Positions 24,647 to 31,576 of a stretch of 31,576 nucleotides of DNA are shown piece after piece; positions within the stretch are counted from its first letter, which is position 1, and each line of letters begins with the position of its first letter. The stretch covers positions 1-31,576 of the forward strand of contig CABUUJ010000025.1 in assembly GCA_902494715.1 (NCBI GenBank), written 5' to 3'. The notes below the pieces were generated by a model. That model was not told where the DNA came from. It worked only from the letters and a program-made list of their open reading frames with translations, and searched no databases. Made by a program: the position numbers and the translations under genes. The DNA comes from an uncultured Collinsella sp. Lineage in GTDB: Bacteria; Actinomycetota; Coriobacteriia; Coriobacteriales; Coriobacteriaceae.

Positions 24647-25513
24647 TTATCGGCCCGAAGCAACGACCATGCCGTAGCCGATAATGAGCCCGTGCATCTC
24701 GGCATAGTATGAATCCAGTCCGTTGCAGGGCATGATGATGGTCTTGGAACCGGGCCAATGCTCCACAATGCGGCTGGCAAGTGCCTGGGCGCCCGCCTCA
24801 TTTTCGACATGGTCGATTACGACCTCGCCGCCAGTAAAGCCTTCGGCCTCCATGGTGTCGACAATCTTGGTGAGCATCTTCTTTTCGCCGCGGGTGTGAC
24901 CAACGAGTTCAATTTTGCCCGCTTCGCTCGCCGTGCCCAAAATGCGGATATTGAGCTTGTTAGCAATAACGCCGGCCGCCTTAGGGATACGTCCGGCCTT
25001 CGCAAGGTTTTCGTAATTGCACAAACTAAAGAGGATCTTGCTGTTCTGCTCCAAGCTATCGAAATAGGCGCAGGCGTCCTCAAAGGAGGCATCTGGGTTG
25101 CTTGCAAGATAGCGGTCGAACAGCAGGAAGATCAAATCCATTTTGCCACCTGCGGCTCGCGAGTTAACCAAATGAATCTGACGGTCCGGCTCTTCGGCAA
25201 GCACCATGTCACGTGCGGTGGCCGCGGCATTGTAGCTTCCCGAGACTCCCTCGGAGATGGGCATGCAAATCGTCTTGTCGGCAAGCCTAAAGAGTTCGGT
25301 CCACTCGCCTACGCTCGGACAGGCGCTCGAAGAAGCGCTCGACTCCGCCTGCACGGCGCAATTGAGTTCGTGAACATCGAGCGTGAGGTCATCGACGAAC
25401 TCGCGCTCCCCCACTCGAATTTTGAGGGGTGCAAATGCAAAGGTGGTATGGGGCGCGGTCGGTTGCCAATCGCGGAGGTTGCAGCTCGAATCGGAGATAA
25501 GTGCCCAGCTCAT
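24647..25513 (-). CDS. DegV family fatty-acid-binding protein
   Basis: The 288-residue product is a DegV/FakB-type protein. It begins WALISDSSCNL and contains the family stretches FVDD, ISEGVSGSYNAAATARDMV and the C-terminal domain with TRGEKKMLTKIVD. DegV proteins bind a fatty acid in a deep pocket, and the FakB subfamily presents it to the kinase FakA for phosphorylation. No FakA (DhaK-like) gene is nearby. The ATG has AAAGGA upstream on the minus strand. A perfect TATAAT -10 lies about 30 bases before the start. The gene stands alone. Confidence 0.88.
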   Translation of the reverse strand: MSWALISDSSCNLRDWQPTAPHTTFAFAPLKIRVGEREFVDDLTLDVHELNCAVQAESSASSSACPSVGEWTELFRLADKTICMPISEGVSGSYNAAATARDMVLAEEPDRQIHLVNSRAAGGKMDLIFLLFDRYLASNPDASFEDACAYFDSLEQNSKILFSLCNYENLAKAGRIPKAAGVIANKLNIRILGTASEAGKIELVGHTRGEKKMLTKIVDTMEAEGFTGGEVVIDHVENEAGAQALASRIVEHWPGSKTIIMPCNGLDSYYAEMHGLIIGYGMVVASGR

Positions 25514-25525
25514 AGAGGGTCCTTT

Positions 25526-25581
25526 CTAGATGTTTCTCATTTATTATAGCCATCTTGCTTACCTTTGAAACGTGCATCTAG
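25526..25581 (-). promoter_or_regulatory. degV promoter with flanking CTAGATG/CATCTAG arms
   Basis: On the minus strand a perfect TATAAT (plus 25543-25548) lies upstream of the degV ribosome binding site; the -35 is poor (GTTTCA at 17 bases or TTTCAA at 16). CTAGATG (25526-25532) and CATCTAG (25575-25581) form a widely spaced inverted repeat around the promoter. The ACTAGAT core is also found in the palindrome before the DUF1836 gene. Confidence 0.5.
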
Positions 25582-25617
25582 TATTGAAAACTAGCTCATT
25601 GGGGTCATGTATGGAGC

Positions 25618-25664
25618 ACGGTCACAAATAAATGAACCTCGCAGCCCAAAGGCCACGAGGTTCA
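25618..25664 (-). terminator. Intrinsic terminator of the NlpC/P60 operon
   Basis: TGAACCTCG (25633-25641) pairs perfectly with CGAGGTTCA (25656-25664), with a smaller GCC/GGC stem in the loop. On the minus strand it is followed by TTTATTTGTG. It lies 25 bases past the nlpC-like stop and ends the minus-strand operon beginning near 29.5 kb. Confidence 0.82.
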
Positions 25665-25688
25665 CATTCGTTTGCTATACAGAGTGAC

Positions 25689-26795
25689 TTAGTAGCGCAC
25701 GAAAATGTAGTTGTTGTTCATGCCGGCTGCGACGGAGCTGATGATGACGCCCGTCTTGTAGTCGGAAGCATGGATCATCTGACCATTACCGATATAGATG
25801 CCAGTATGGTAGGAGTTAACCACGACATCGCCCGGTTGCGGGTCGGACACGCGGGTCCAACCCATGAAGGTGCCGGTGGTGCCCAGACGGCAGTAGCGGC
25901 CCGTGAGACAGTAGCTTACAAAACCGGAGCAGTCAAAGCTGTCCGGTCCAATGCCGCCCCAGGAATAAGCGCAACCCAGCTTGCTGTAGGCACGCGAAAC
26001 AACGGAGCCGCCGTCAACAGACTGGTTCGGTGCGGAAGGCGTCGGAGCCGGAGCCGGAGCCGGGGCGGGCTGCGGCGTAGGGGCCGGAGCGGGCGTAGGA
26101 GTGGGCGCGGGCGTATTGCCGCCATCGTTGGTGTTCTCAGTCGTACCGGCGGTGTCGTTGCTCACCGTAGCCTTCTCGGCGGTGCTGGCGTTAATGCCGG
26201 CCTGAAGTGCTGCGTTGGCTTCAGCCTCGGCGCCAAGCTCGGCCTGCAGCTGGGAGTCCAGGGAGCTCACGACACTCTGGGCCTCAGCCTGCTGGGCATT
26301 GAGCTCGTCGACCTTCTTCTGCGTCGCGGCGACGTTCTTCTCCTGCTCGGTCTGCTTATCGGTGAGCTGCTGCTTAAGGTCCTTGACCTCCTGAATGGTC
26401 TGGGCCTGCTTGTCGGAAACCTTACCGTAGTAGAACAAACGGTTGAGCATGTCGCCCAGATCGTCGACGCCCGTCAGAACCTGAAGGAGACTCAGGCCGC
26501 CGGTCTTGTACTCACCGGCAACGTAGCTCGAAAGCTTTGCTTGACCCTCGGCAATCTCTTGCTGCTTTTGCGTGATCTCGCCTGCAGTCTGATCAAGCTC
26601 CTGCGTCTGCGCGGAGAGTTCTTCATGAATTTGCTGGGTTTGCGTGCCGATCTGCTCGAGTTTTGTACGAGCAGCGGCAAGGTCGGATGCGGTATCGGCA
26701 TAGGCCGGAGCCGCGAGGCCAAGGCCCAAAACACAAGCGAGGGTTGCCGTAGCAGCGCAGCGTGCCATGTTTTTGTGCGTGTTTGCTGTGCGCAT
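25689..26795 (-). CDS. Secreted NlpC/P60 peptidoglycan hydrolase
   Basis: The 368-residue protein is exported and cuts peptidoglycan stem peptides. A signal peptide (about 1-33, cleavage after PAYA) is followed by a long coiled coil (about 35-205), a linker of Pro, Ala and Thr (about 220-245) and a C-terminal NlpC/P60 domain (about 260-368). The catalytic cysteine is C289 in SFDCSGFVSYC and the histidine is in YHTGIYIG, with HAS further on as the likely third residue. The layout matches RipA- and PcsB-type cell-separation hydrolases. AAAGGAAG precedes the ATG. It is the last gene of a five-gene minus-strand unit and has a terminator. Confidence 0.93.
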   Translation of the reverse strand: MRTANTHKNMARCAATATLACVLGLGLAAPAYADTASDLAAARTKLEQIGTQTQQIHEELSAQTQELDQTAGEITQKQQEIAEGQAKLSSYVAGEYKTGGLSLLQVLTGVDDLGDMLNRLFYYGKVSDKQAQTIQEVKDLKQQLTDKQTEQEKNVAATQKKVDELNAQQAEAQSVVSSLDSQLQAELGAEAEANAALQAGINASTAEKATVSNDTAGTTENTNDGGNTPAPTPTPAPAPTPQPAPAPAPAPTPSAPNQSVDGGSVVSRAYSKLGCAYSWGGIGPDSFDCSGFVSYCLTGRYCRLGTTGTFMGWTRVSDPQPGDVVVNSYHTGIYIGNGQMIHASDYKTGVIISSVAAGMNNNYIFVRY

Positions 26796-26827
26796 GGAGC
26801 TTCCTTTCCGGTATCTAAGGGTAGCGG

Positions 26828-27358
26828 CTAGTGCACCGTTACCAAGCTAAAGAGCTCGACGTCCTCGTTGAAAGGCGTGAGCTTCTCGCGCGGGTTGAGA
26901 AACGCAAGCTCGAGGATACAACCGTAACCCACAAGCTTTGCGCCCATTTCTCGCACCAGTTTACCTGTTGCCTCGACGGTTCCGCCCGTCGCGACCAAGT
27001 CATCCAGAATCAACACGGTATCTTTAGAGGTAATGGCATCGGCGTGAATCTCGATAGAGTCGGTACCATATTCGAGCTCGTAGCTCTGGCTCACCGTCTT
27101 GCGCGGTAGCTTGCCCGGTTTACGAGCGGGCACAAAGCCGGCACCCAGGGCGACAGCCACGGGCACGCCGACCATAAAGCCGCGAGCCTCGGGACCCACG
27201 ACCTTGGTGATACCCATGCCGGCAAAATGCTCAGCCAGGGCATCTACCATGGCCTTTAGTGCCTCGGGATTACCAAAGAGCGGCGTGATGTCCTTAAAGA
27301 TGACTCCGGGCTCGGGATAGTCGGGGATGTCGACGATGTGAGATTCGAAGTCGTACAT
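26828..27358 (-). CDS. apt: Adenine phosphoribosyltransferase
   Basis: Apt converts adenine and PRPP to AMP, salvaging purine base in the cytoplasm. The 176-residue protein shows the N-terminal DIPDYPEPGVIFKDITPLF and the PRPP-binding motif VLILDDLVATGGT. Length matches the family. I use the ATG at 27358, preceded by AAAGGTCA; an in-frame ATG at 27373 lacks a ribosome binding site. It lies 32 bases before the nlpC-like start and 36 after the merR stop. Its place in this operon is not explained by function. Confidence 0.95.
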   Translation of the reverse strand: MYDFESHIVDIPDYPEPGVIFKDITPLFGNPEALKAMVDALAEHFAGMGITKVVGPEARGFMVGVPVAVALGAGFVPARKPGKLPRKTVSQSYELEYGTDSIEIHADAITSKDTVLILDDLVATGGTVEATGKLVREMGAKLVGYGCILELAFLNPREKLTPFNEDVELFSLVTVH

Positions 27359-27394
27359 GACGTGACCTTTCATGGATTGCCGGGTGGACGGCGG

Positions 27395-28279
27395 TTATTT
27401 ACCCGTGTTAGCAGACAGGCTATGCGAGGGGACGACGACCTTGGACGGATGCCCGAGCGACTCGTCCTTCGCGGCAATCGCGGGAACGCTTGCCTCTTCG
27501 CTTTTGGCCTTGGTGGATTCAGAGCGTGCGATCTCCTCGTCGAGGGCATCGATATCGGCGTCCTCGACCACGGCGTTGAGTGACTCAAATACACGGTTCT
27601 TGAGCAGTGCGGTATGGACACCTTCGGTGAGGTCATGCAGCTTCTTAAACGCACGCTCGAGCTTGGCGTCGCGTTCGTCATCGGAAGTGTCCATGCCGAG
27701 CATGCTCACGAGCACCTGCTCAAACATCGAGGACTCGCGGTTTGCCGACGATACGTATTGGCGCAGGTTGCGCGGCTCGATATGAAAGCGCGAAAGCTCG
27801 GAGCAGTAACGGATGATCGGGAAATCGCGGCCATCGACAAGCTCGCGATTCTGCGGGCTCTTGATGATGCGAATGAGGTCGTTTTCGGCCAGGGAGCGTA
27901 TAAACGAGATCTCAACACCGAGCATATCGGGGATGGTCTCGATGGGATGCAGCTTTTGCTTGGTCTCCTTGGGCTCCGTCTTGAGCGGAACATCGGACAA
28001 CAGGCCCACCTCGTAGGCGAGCGTAGACAGGTCCGTGGCGTTTTCCAGGCGCTGCTTGATCACGTTGAGCGGCATGTAGCGAGTCTTCTGGAGGTGCAGA
28101 ATGACCTCCAGGCGGTCAACGTCCTCCTTGGAGTACTGACGATAGCCCTTAGGCGTGCGATGAGGGGTGATGAGCCCCTCATCTTCGAGAAATCTAATTT
28201 TTGAGTTCGAAAGATCGGGGTATGCGCCTCGAAGTAGATTGACGACCTGGCCGATACTCAGATAATTGCGTTCGGCCAT
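27395..28279 (-). CDS. MerR family regulator (FtsR-like)
   Basis: The 294-residue protein has a MerR winged helix at the N-terminus (LSIGQVVNLL to about residue 75, with KIRFLEDEGLITPHRTPKGY and YSKEDVDRLEVILHLQ), a middle region that may be a second helical domain (about 120-220), and an acidic, Ser/Ala-rich tail. It begins three bases after the FHA gene stop. An FHA gene followed by this MerR type is the garA-Rv1828 order of mycobacteria, and the corynebacterial homologue FtsR activates ftsZ. The relation is inferred from order and domain plan. No metal-binding cysteines are evident. Confidence 0.87.
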   Translation of the reverse strand: MAERNYLSIGQVVNLLRGAYPDLSNSKIRFLEDEGLITPHRTPKGYRQYSKEDVDRLEVILHLQKTRYMPLNVIKQRLENATDLSTLAYEVGLLSDVPLKTEPKETKQKLHPIETIPDMLGVEISFIRSLAENDLIRIIKSPQNRELVDGRDFPIIRYCSELSRFHIEPRNLRQYVSSANRESSMFEQVLVSMLGMDTSDDERDAKLERAFKKLHDLTEGVHTALLKNRVFESLNAVVEDADIDALDEEIARSESTKAKSEEASVPAIAAKDESLGHPSKVVVPSHSLSANTGK

Positions 28280-28282
28280 GCC

Positions 28283-28717
28283 CTACTCACCGGTTTCGAT
28301 GCGCTCCGGCGTGCTCTCGTGGTAGATGAGCGTAAACGTACCGATCTGGACGGAAGAGCCATCGTGCAGCGGTGCGCCGTTGACGATAGCGCCGTCAACC
28401 CACGTACCGTTGAGCGAGCCCAGGTCCTCGATGCGGGCACCCAGACCCTCGCGAATAATGCGCGCATGGCTACGCGACACGGTCATGTCGTTGAGGAAGA
28501 TGCCGTTAGCGGGATCGCGGCCGATGGTGGTCACATTATCCTCGAGCTCAAAGGCTGCACCGGTTTGAGGGCCTTTGACGATAGATAAGACGGGCGCGGT
28601 GATGCGCACGTTGGCCATGAGGTCGGGAACGGTGACATCGCTCGAAGGAACGCGGAAAACGCAGGTGGCGTCTGAGGCCTTATCGTTCTGAGGCATATTG
28701 TTAACCATGTTGTCCAT
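28283..28717 (-). CDS. FHA-domain protein, GarA/OdhI-like
   Basis: The 144-residue protein has an N-terminal tail and one FHA domain (about 43-135), seen in TTIGRDPANGIFLNDMTVSR and DLGSLNGTWVDG, with phosphopeptide-binding R67, S81 and N-G-T. GarA and OdhI bind and inhibit 2-oxoglutarate metabolic enzymes and are switched off when a threonine in their tail (ETTSVFR) is phosphorylated and folds onto their own FHA domain. Here the tail has DATCVFR at T18-R22, keeping T-x-V-F-R. ATG 28717 is chosen because it follows TTAGGGG; a longer frame starts at 28750. The gene precedes merR in one operon. Confidence 0.87.
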   Translation of the reverse strand: MDNMVNNMPQNDKASDATCVFRVPSSDVTVPDLMANVRITAPVLSIVKGPQTGAAFELEDNVTTIGRDPANGIFLNDMTVSRSHARIIREGLGARIEDLGSLNGTWVDGAIVNGAPLHDGSSVQIGTFTLIYHESTPERIETGE

Positions 28718-28783
28718 GACAACCCCTAACTTAACGCGGACATGCCGCAAAGAATGAACTGTACGTAATCATACCCCAATGGC

Positions 28784-29488
28784 TTAGTCTTCGATTTCGG
28801 GGTTAAGAAAGTCGATGTCTTCGTCCTCGGGATGCGCCACGGCTTGTTTAATGGCCGCTCCACCCTTAATGGAATAGATGACGGCGGTGAGCATGGAGAA
28901 GATGACGCCGCCGTACACAAAGAAGATGCCAAGCGGTACCGGGCTGCCGTTGAGACCCGGGAAGGCCGTGAACGTAGCAGGCAACAGATGCCAGCCATCC
29001 ACGGTGGGAAAGCCCAACAGCATGAGCGAGAAGCCGGTCATGAGCAGCGCCGTGGCAATCTTGCCGGGAAACACCACGTCGATGGGACGGCGGTGATAGT
29101 GGCGCACGATAAGCGTGCCGATTCCCAGATAGATATCGCGGCCGATGATGAGCACGCAGACCCAGATGGGAAGCTCGCCGCGGACCACCAGGCCCAGTAC
29201 GCCGGTAAATAGCAGCGCACGGTCGCAGATGGGATCCATAACCTTGCCGAGCCACGAGACCGTTTTGGTCATGCGGGCAATCTGGCCGTCCATCCAGTCG
29301 GTGGAGGCCGCGATGGCATAGATGACGATGGCGACGACACGGTTGTTGTCCGTCACAAACAGGTACAGGAAGACCAGCGTGAGGATCAGGCGCGTGAAGG
29401 TAATGAAATTGGAGATCGTGAAGATCTTATTCGACGGGTAATCGGAAGTGCCGATAAGCTCCTTTTTGATCTTCTTTTTGATGCCCAC
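28784..29488 (-). CDS. CDP-alcohol phosphatidyltransferase family protein
   Basis: The 234-residue membrane enzyme transfers a phosphatidyl group from CDP-diacylglycerol to an alcohol. The signature D-x2-DG-x2-AR-x8-G-x3-D-x3-D is complete, from DWMDGQIAR to GKVMDPICDR (about residues 60-86). The acceptor cannot be told; glycerol phosphate, inositol phosphate or phosphatidylglycerol are all possible. GTG 29488 follows GGGGGAG with good spacing, and starts at a Lys-rich N-terminus; upstream frame extension to 29707 would cross the predicted promoter and is rejected. In mycobacteria pgsA2 lies upstream of garA, matching this order. This is the first gene of the operon. Confidence 0.88.
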   Translation of the reverse strand: MGIKKKIKKELIGTSDYPSNKIFTISNFITFTRLILTLVFLYLFVTDNNRVVAIVIYAIAASTDWMDGQIARMTKTVSWLGKVMDPICDRALLFTGVLGLVVRGELPIWVCVLIIGRDIYLGIGTLIVRHYHRRPIDVVFPGKIATALLMTGFSLMLLGFPTVDGWHLLPATFTAFPGLNGSPVPLGIFFVYGGVIFSMLTAVIYSIKGGAAIKQAVAHPEDEDIDFLNPEIED

Positions 29489-29524
29489 AGGACTCCCCCG
29501 CTGGTAAACGACAAAACTTTCGAT

Positions 29525-29553
29525 ACTATACCCGTTCTGGCGATGTCTATCCA
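29525..29553 (-). promoter_or_regulatory. Predicted promoter of the phosphatidyltransferase-FHA-merR-apt-nlpC operon
   Basis: On the minus strand TGGATA (plus 29548-29553) and TATAGT (plus 29525-29530) are spaced by 17 bases, with transcription starting some 30 bases before the GTG. The -10 is good and the -35 matches four of six bases. Confidence 0.6.
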
Positions 29554-29705
29554 GCGCGAGCATAGAGAGTCCAGACATATATAAGACCCCAACGGCCGTT
29601 ACGGCTTCGTTAGAAACGCGTCCCACCATGGATGGTGAACCCGAAAGGTAAGGCACGCGGGTACGGTGACTCGGCCCGCGCGCCCGGTAGAGAAAGGATA
29701 AACCC

Positions 29706-30430
<725 letters not shown>

Positions 30431-30434
<4 letters not shown>

Positions 30435-31201
30435 CGGGCGAGAAAGGCGGCCTGCTCGCGGGCCTGCGCGCCGAGGCCCTGAAGTCGCGCCACGCGGCAC
30501 CGGTTCGCCTGGCCGTGCTCATGGCGCTGCCGATGCCGCTGCTCGGCGCGATGCCCTACCGGGGCGTGCAGATCTTCAGCGCGTGGAACTACTGGTACGC
30601 GCTCTTCCTGCCCGTGTCTCTCTCGCTCGTGGTGGCGTGCGTCGCGCGGGCGGACGCTCGCACGCGGATGCGGGGGCTTCTGGGCCTGGGCTGCCCGCTC
30701 GGGCGCGCCTGGTGGGCCAAGGCGCTCTGGTGCCTCGCGCTCTGCGCGCTCTCGAACCTCGTGGTCTTCGGCATCTACCTCGCGGGATCGGCGTTCTCCT
30801 CGCAGGGCCTCACGGCCGCGGGCACGCTCACGATGCTCCTCTGCGCGCTCGTCAACACGGTGACCGCGGCGTGGATGATCCCCGCAGGGCTCTTCCTCAC
30901 GGCGCGACTCGGCATGCTCGCGGGCATCTTCTGCCCGCTCGCCGTGCAGCTCGTGGGTGGGTTCGCCTGGTCGTTGGTGCCGCTGCCGCAGCTCTTTCCG
31001 CCGTCGGCGAGCATGGTCATCCCCACGAGCTTCATCCCCGTGCTGCCGAGCGGCGAGCCACTCGCGGCGGACATGGCGCTCGGCGGGGCGCTCGCGGCGG
31101 ACGGCATGCTCACGCTGGCGGGCCTTGCGGTCTGCGCGCTCGCGTTCGCCGCGCTCACGGCGGCGGGCGCGGCCTGGTTCGCGCGCTCCGAGGAGAGGTG
31201 A
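30431..31201 (+). CDS. ABC transporter permease, LanE-like
   Basis: The 256-residue membrane protein has about six hydrophobic segments and no other domain. Its start in GLLAGLRAEALKSRHAAPVRL followed by a paired hydrophobic region, and NYWYALFLPVSLSLVVACV, fits permeases of LanE/MutE or EpiE immunity type. The ATG overlaps the ATPase stop as ATGA and the stop overlaps the next ATG by one base, so the three genes are coupled. Function is inferred mainly from order with the ATPase. Composition is as rich in G/C-ending codons as the ATPase. Confidence 0.82.
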
Positions 31202-31576
31202 TGGCCATGACACGACTCTCCGACCCGACGCCGCGCATGACTCTCCCGCGGGCCCTGCTCTCCGAGGCCCTGCGCCTGGCTCGCTCCCCGCTCACGGCGG
31301 TGCACCTCGTCTGCGGCCTGGCAGCCGGTCTTGCCTGCGGCGAGTACTTCTCCGTAACCCGATGGGACCCGGCGCTGGGCGCGGACGCCTACGCCCAGTT
31401 CCTCGGCGCCCTCATGCCGCTCATGTCCGCCATCGTCTGCGGGCTCGCCGTGGACGAGGAGCGCGCTGCCGGGCGCCTCGCCAACCTCACGGCGGTCCCC
31501 TCGCGCGGGCGCGCCGTCGCGGCGAAGCTGCTCGCCCTTGCGGCGCTCGGCGCGGGCGCGCTGGCCGTGGCGCTCG
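31201..31576 (+). CDS. ABC transporter permease, LanG-like (cut by window end)
   Basis: The frame is open from ATG 31201 to the window end, giving 125 residues of a second permease. The N-terminus (ALLSEALRLARSPLTAVHLV) and hydrophobic segments resemble the partner permease, as expected for a LanE/LanG pair. GAGGAGAGG precedes the ATG. The 3' part is beyond the window, so length and end are unknown. A two-component system or lantibiotic genes may follow, as in many lanFEG loci; this cannot be seen here. Confidence 0.75.
   Translation, partial: MAMTRLSDPTPRMTLPRALLSEALRLARSPLTAVHLVCGLAAGLACGEYFSVTRWDPALGADAYAQFLGALMPLMSAIVCGLAVDEERAAGRLANLTAVPSRGRAVAAKLLALAALGAGALAVAL

Noticed and set aside
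25632..26831. Plus-strand 399-codon frame opposite the NlpC/P60 gene
   Set aside because: It is an antisense shadow of a gene with clear signal peptide and catalytic residues, and it starts inside that operon's terminator.

Overview
This window is a GC-rich bacterial chromosome segment, about 29.6 kb of ordinary housekeeping DNA followed by the start of what looks like an accessory island. The gene content points to an actinobacterium of the class Coriobacteriia, with a Collinsella-like genome the best guess. Actinobacterial traits are an FHA/MerR pair like mycobacterial garA/ftsR, two CDP-alcohol phosphatidyltransferases and a lexA/LysM/nrdR arrangement. These sit beside genes typical of low-GC Gram-positives: RNase J, RNase Y, SpoVS, DegV and a DUF1836 regulator. 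The taxon is an inference from this mixture, not from a marker gene comparison.

Layout. Positions 1-313 hold no gene but carry a long hairpin-forming palindrome (1-109). A plus-strand cluster follows: RNase J (rnj), the DNA translocase FtsK, a RodZ-like membrane protein with a very unusual Arg/Gly-rich cytoplasmic linker, YajQ, RimO, PgsA and a CinA-type amidase, ending in a hairpin at 9376-9399. recA-recX follows, from a promoter whose 17-bp spacer is almost filled by a LexA box. A further plus-strand run starts near 11.5 kb: RNase Y, a stand-alone GHKL-fold ATPase, SpoVS, MiaB, MiaA and HflX. At 18.4-19.8 kb lexA lies on the minus strand, with a membrane acyltransferase-like gene overlapping its stop codon. 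lexA is divergent from a LysM cell-division-suppressor-like gene, and two or three LexA boxes lie between them. nrdR and dut follow the LysM gene, and the nrdR start codon lies in a perfect 11-bp inverted repeat.

From 21.4 to 25.5 kb there are single genes on both strands: a glycolipid glycosyltransferase, thioredoxin reductase, a DUF1836 regulator and a DegV lipid-binding protein, separated by clear terminator hairpins. From 29.5 down to 25.6 kb a minus-strand operon reads phosphatidyltransferase, FHA protein, MerR regulator, adenine phosphoribosyltransferase and a secreted NlpC/P60 cell-wall hydrolase, ending in a terminator.

At about 29.6 kb codon use changes sharply to almost exclusively G/C-ending codons. 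Three overlapping plus-strand genes, the last cut by the window end, form a lantibiotic-immunity type (LanFEG) ABC transporter.

The genes fit three themes: DNA damage and nucleotide supply (recA, recX, lexA, the LysM protein, nrdR, dut); RNA turnover and tRNA/ribosome modification (rnj, rny, rimO, miaB, miaA, hflX); and envelope and division control (ftsK, rodZ-like, pgsA, glycosyltransferase, NlpC/P60, FHA/MerR). The points most worth following are the RNase Y-GHKL ATPase-SpoVS trio, the nrdR start-codon hairpin, the retained phospho-switch in the FHA protein, the SOS control region and the transporter island.
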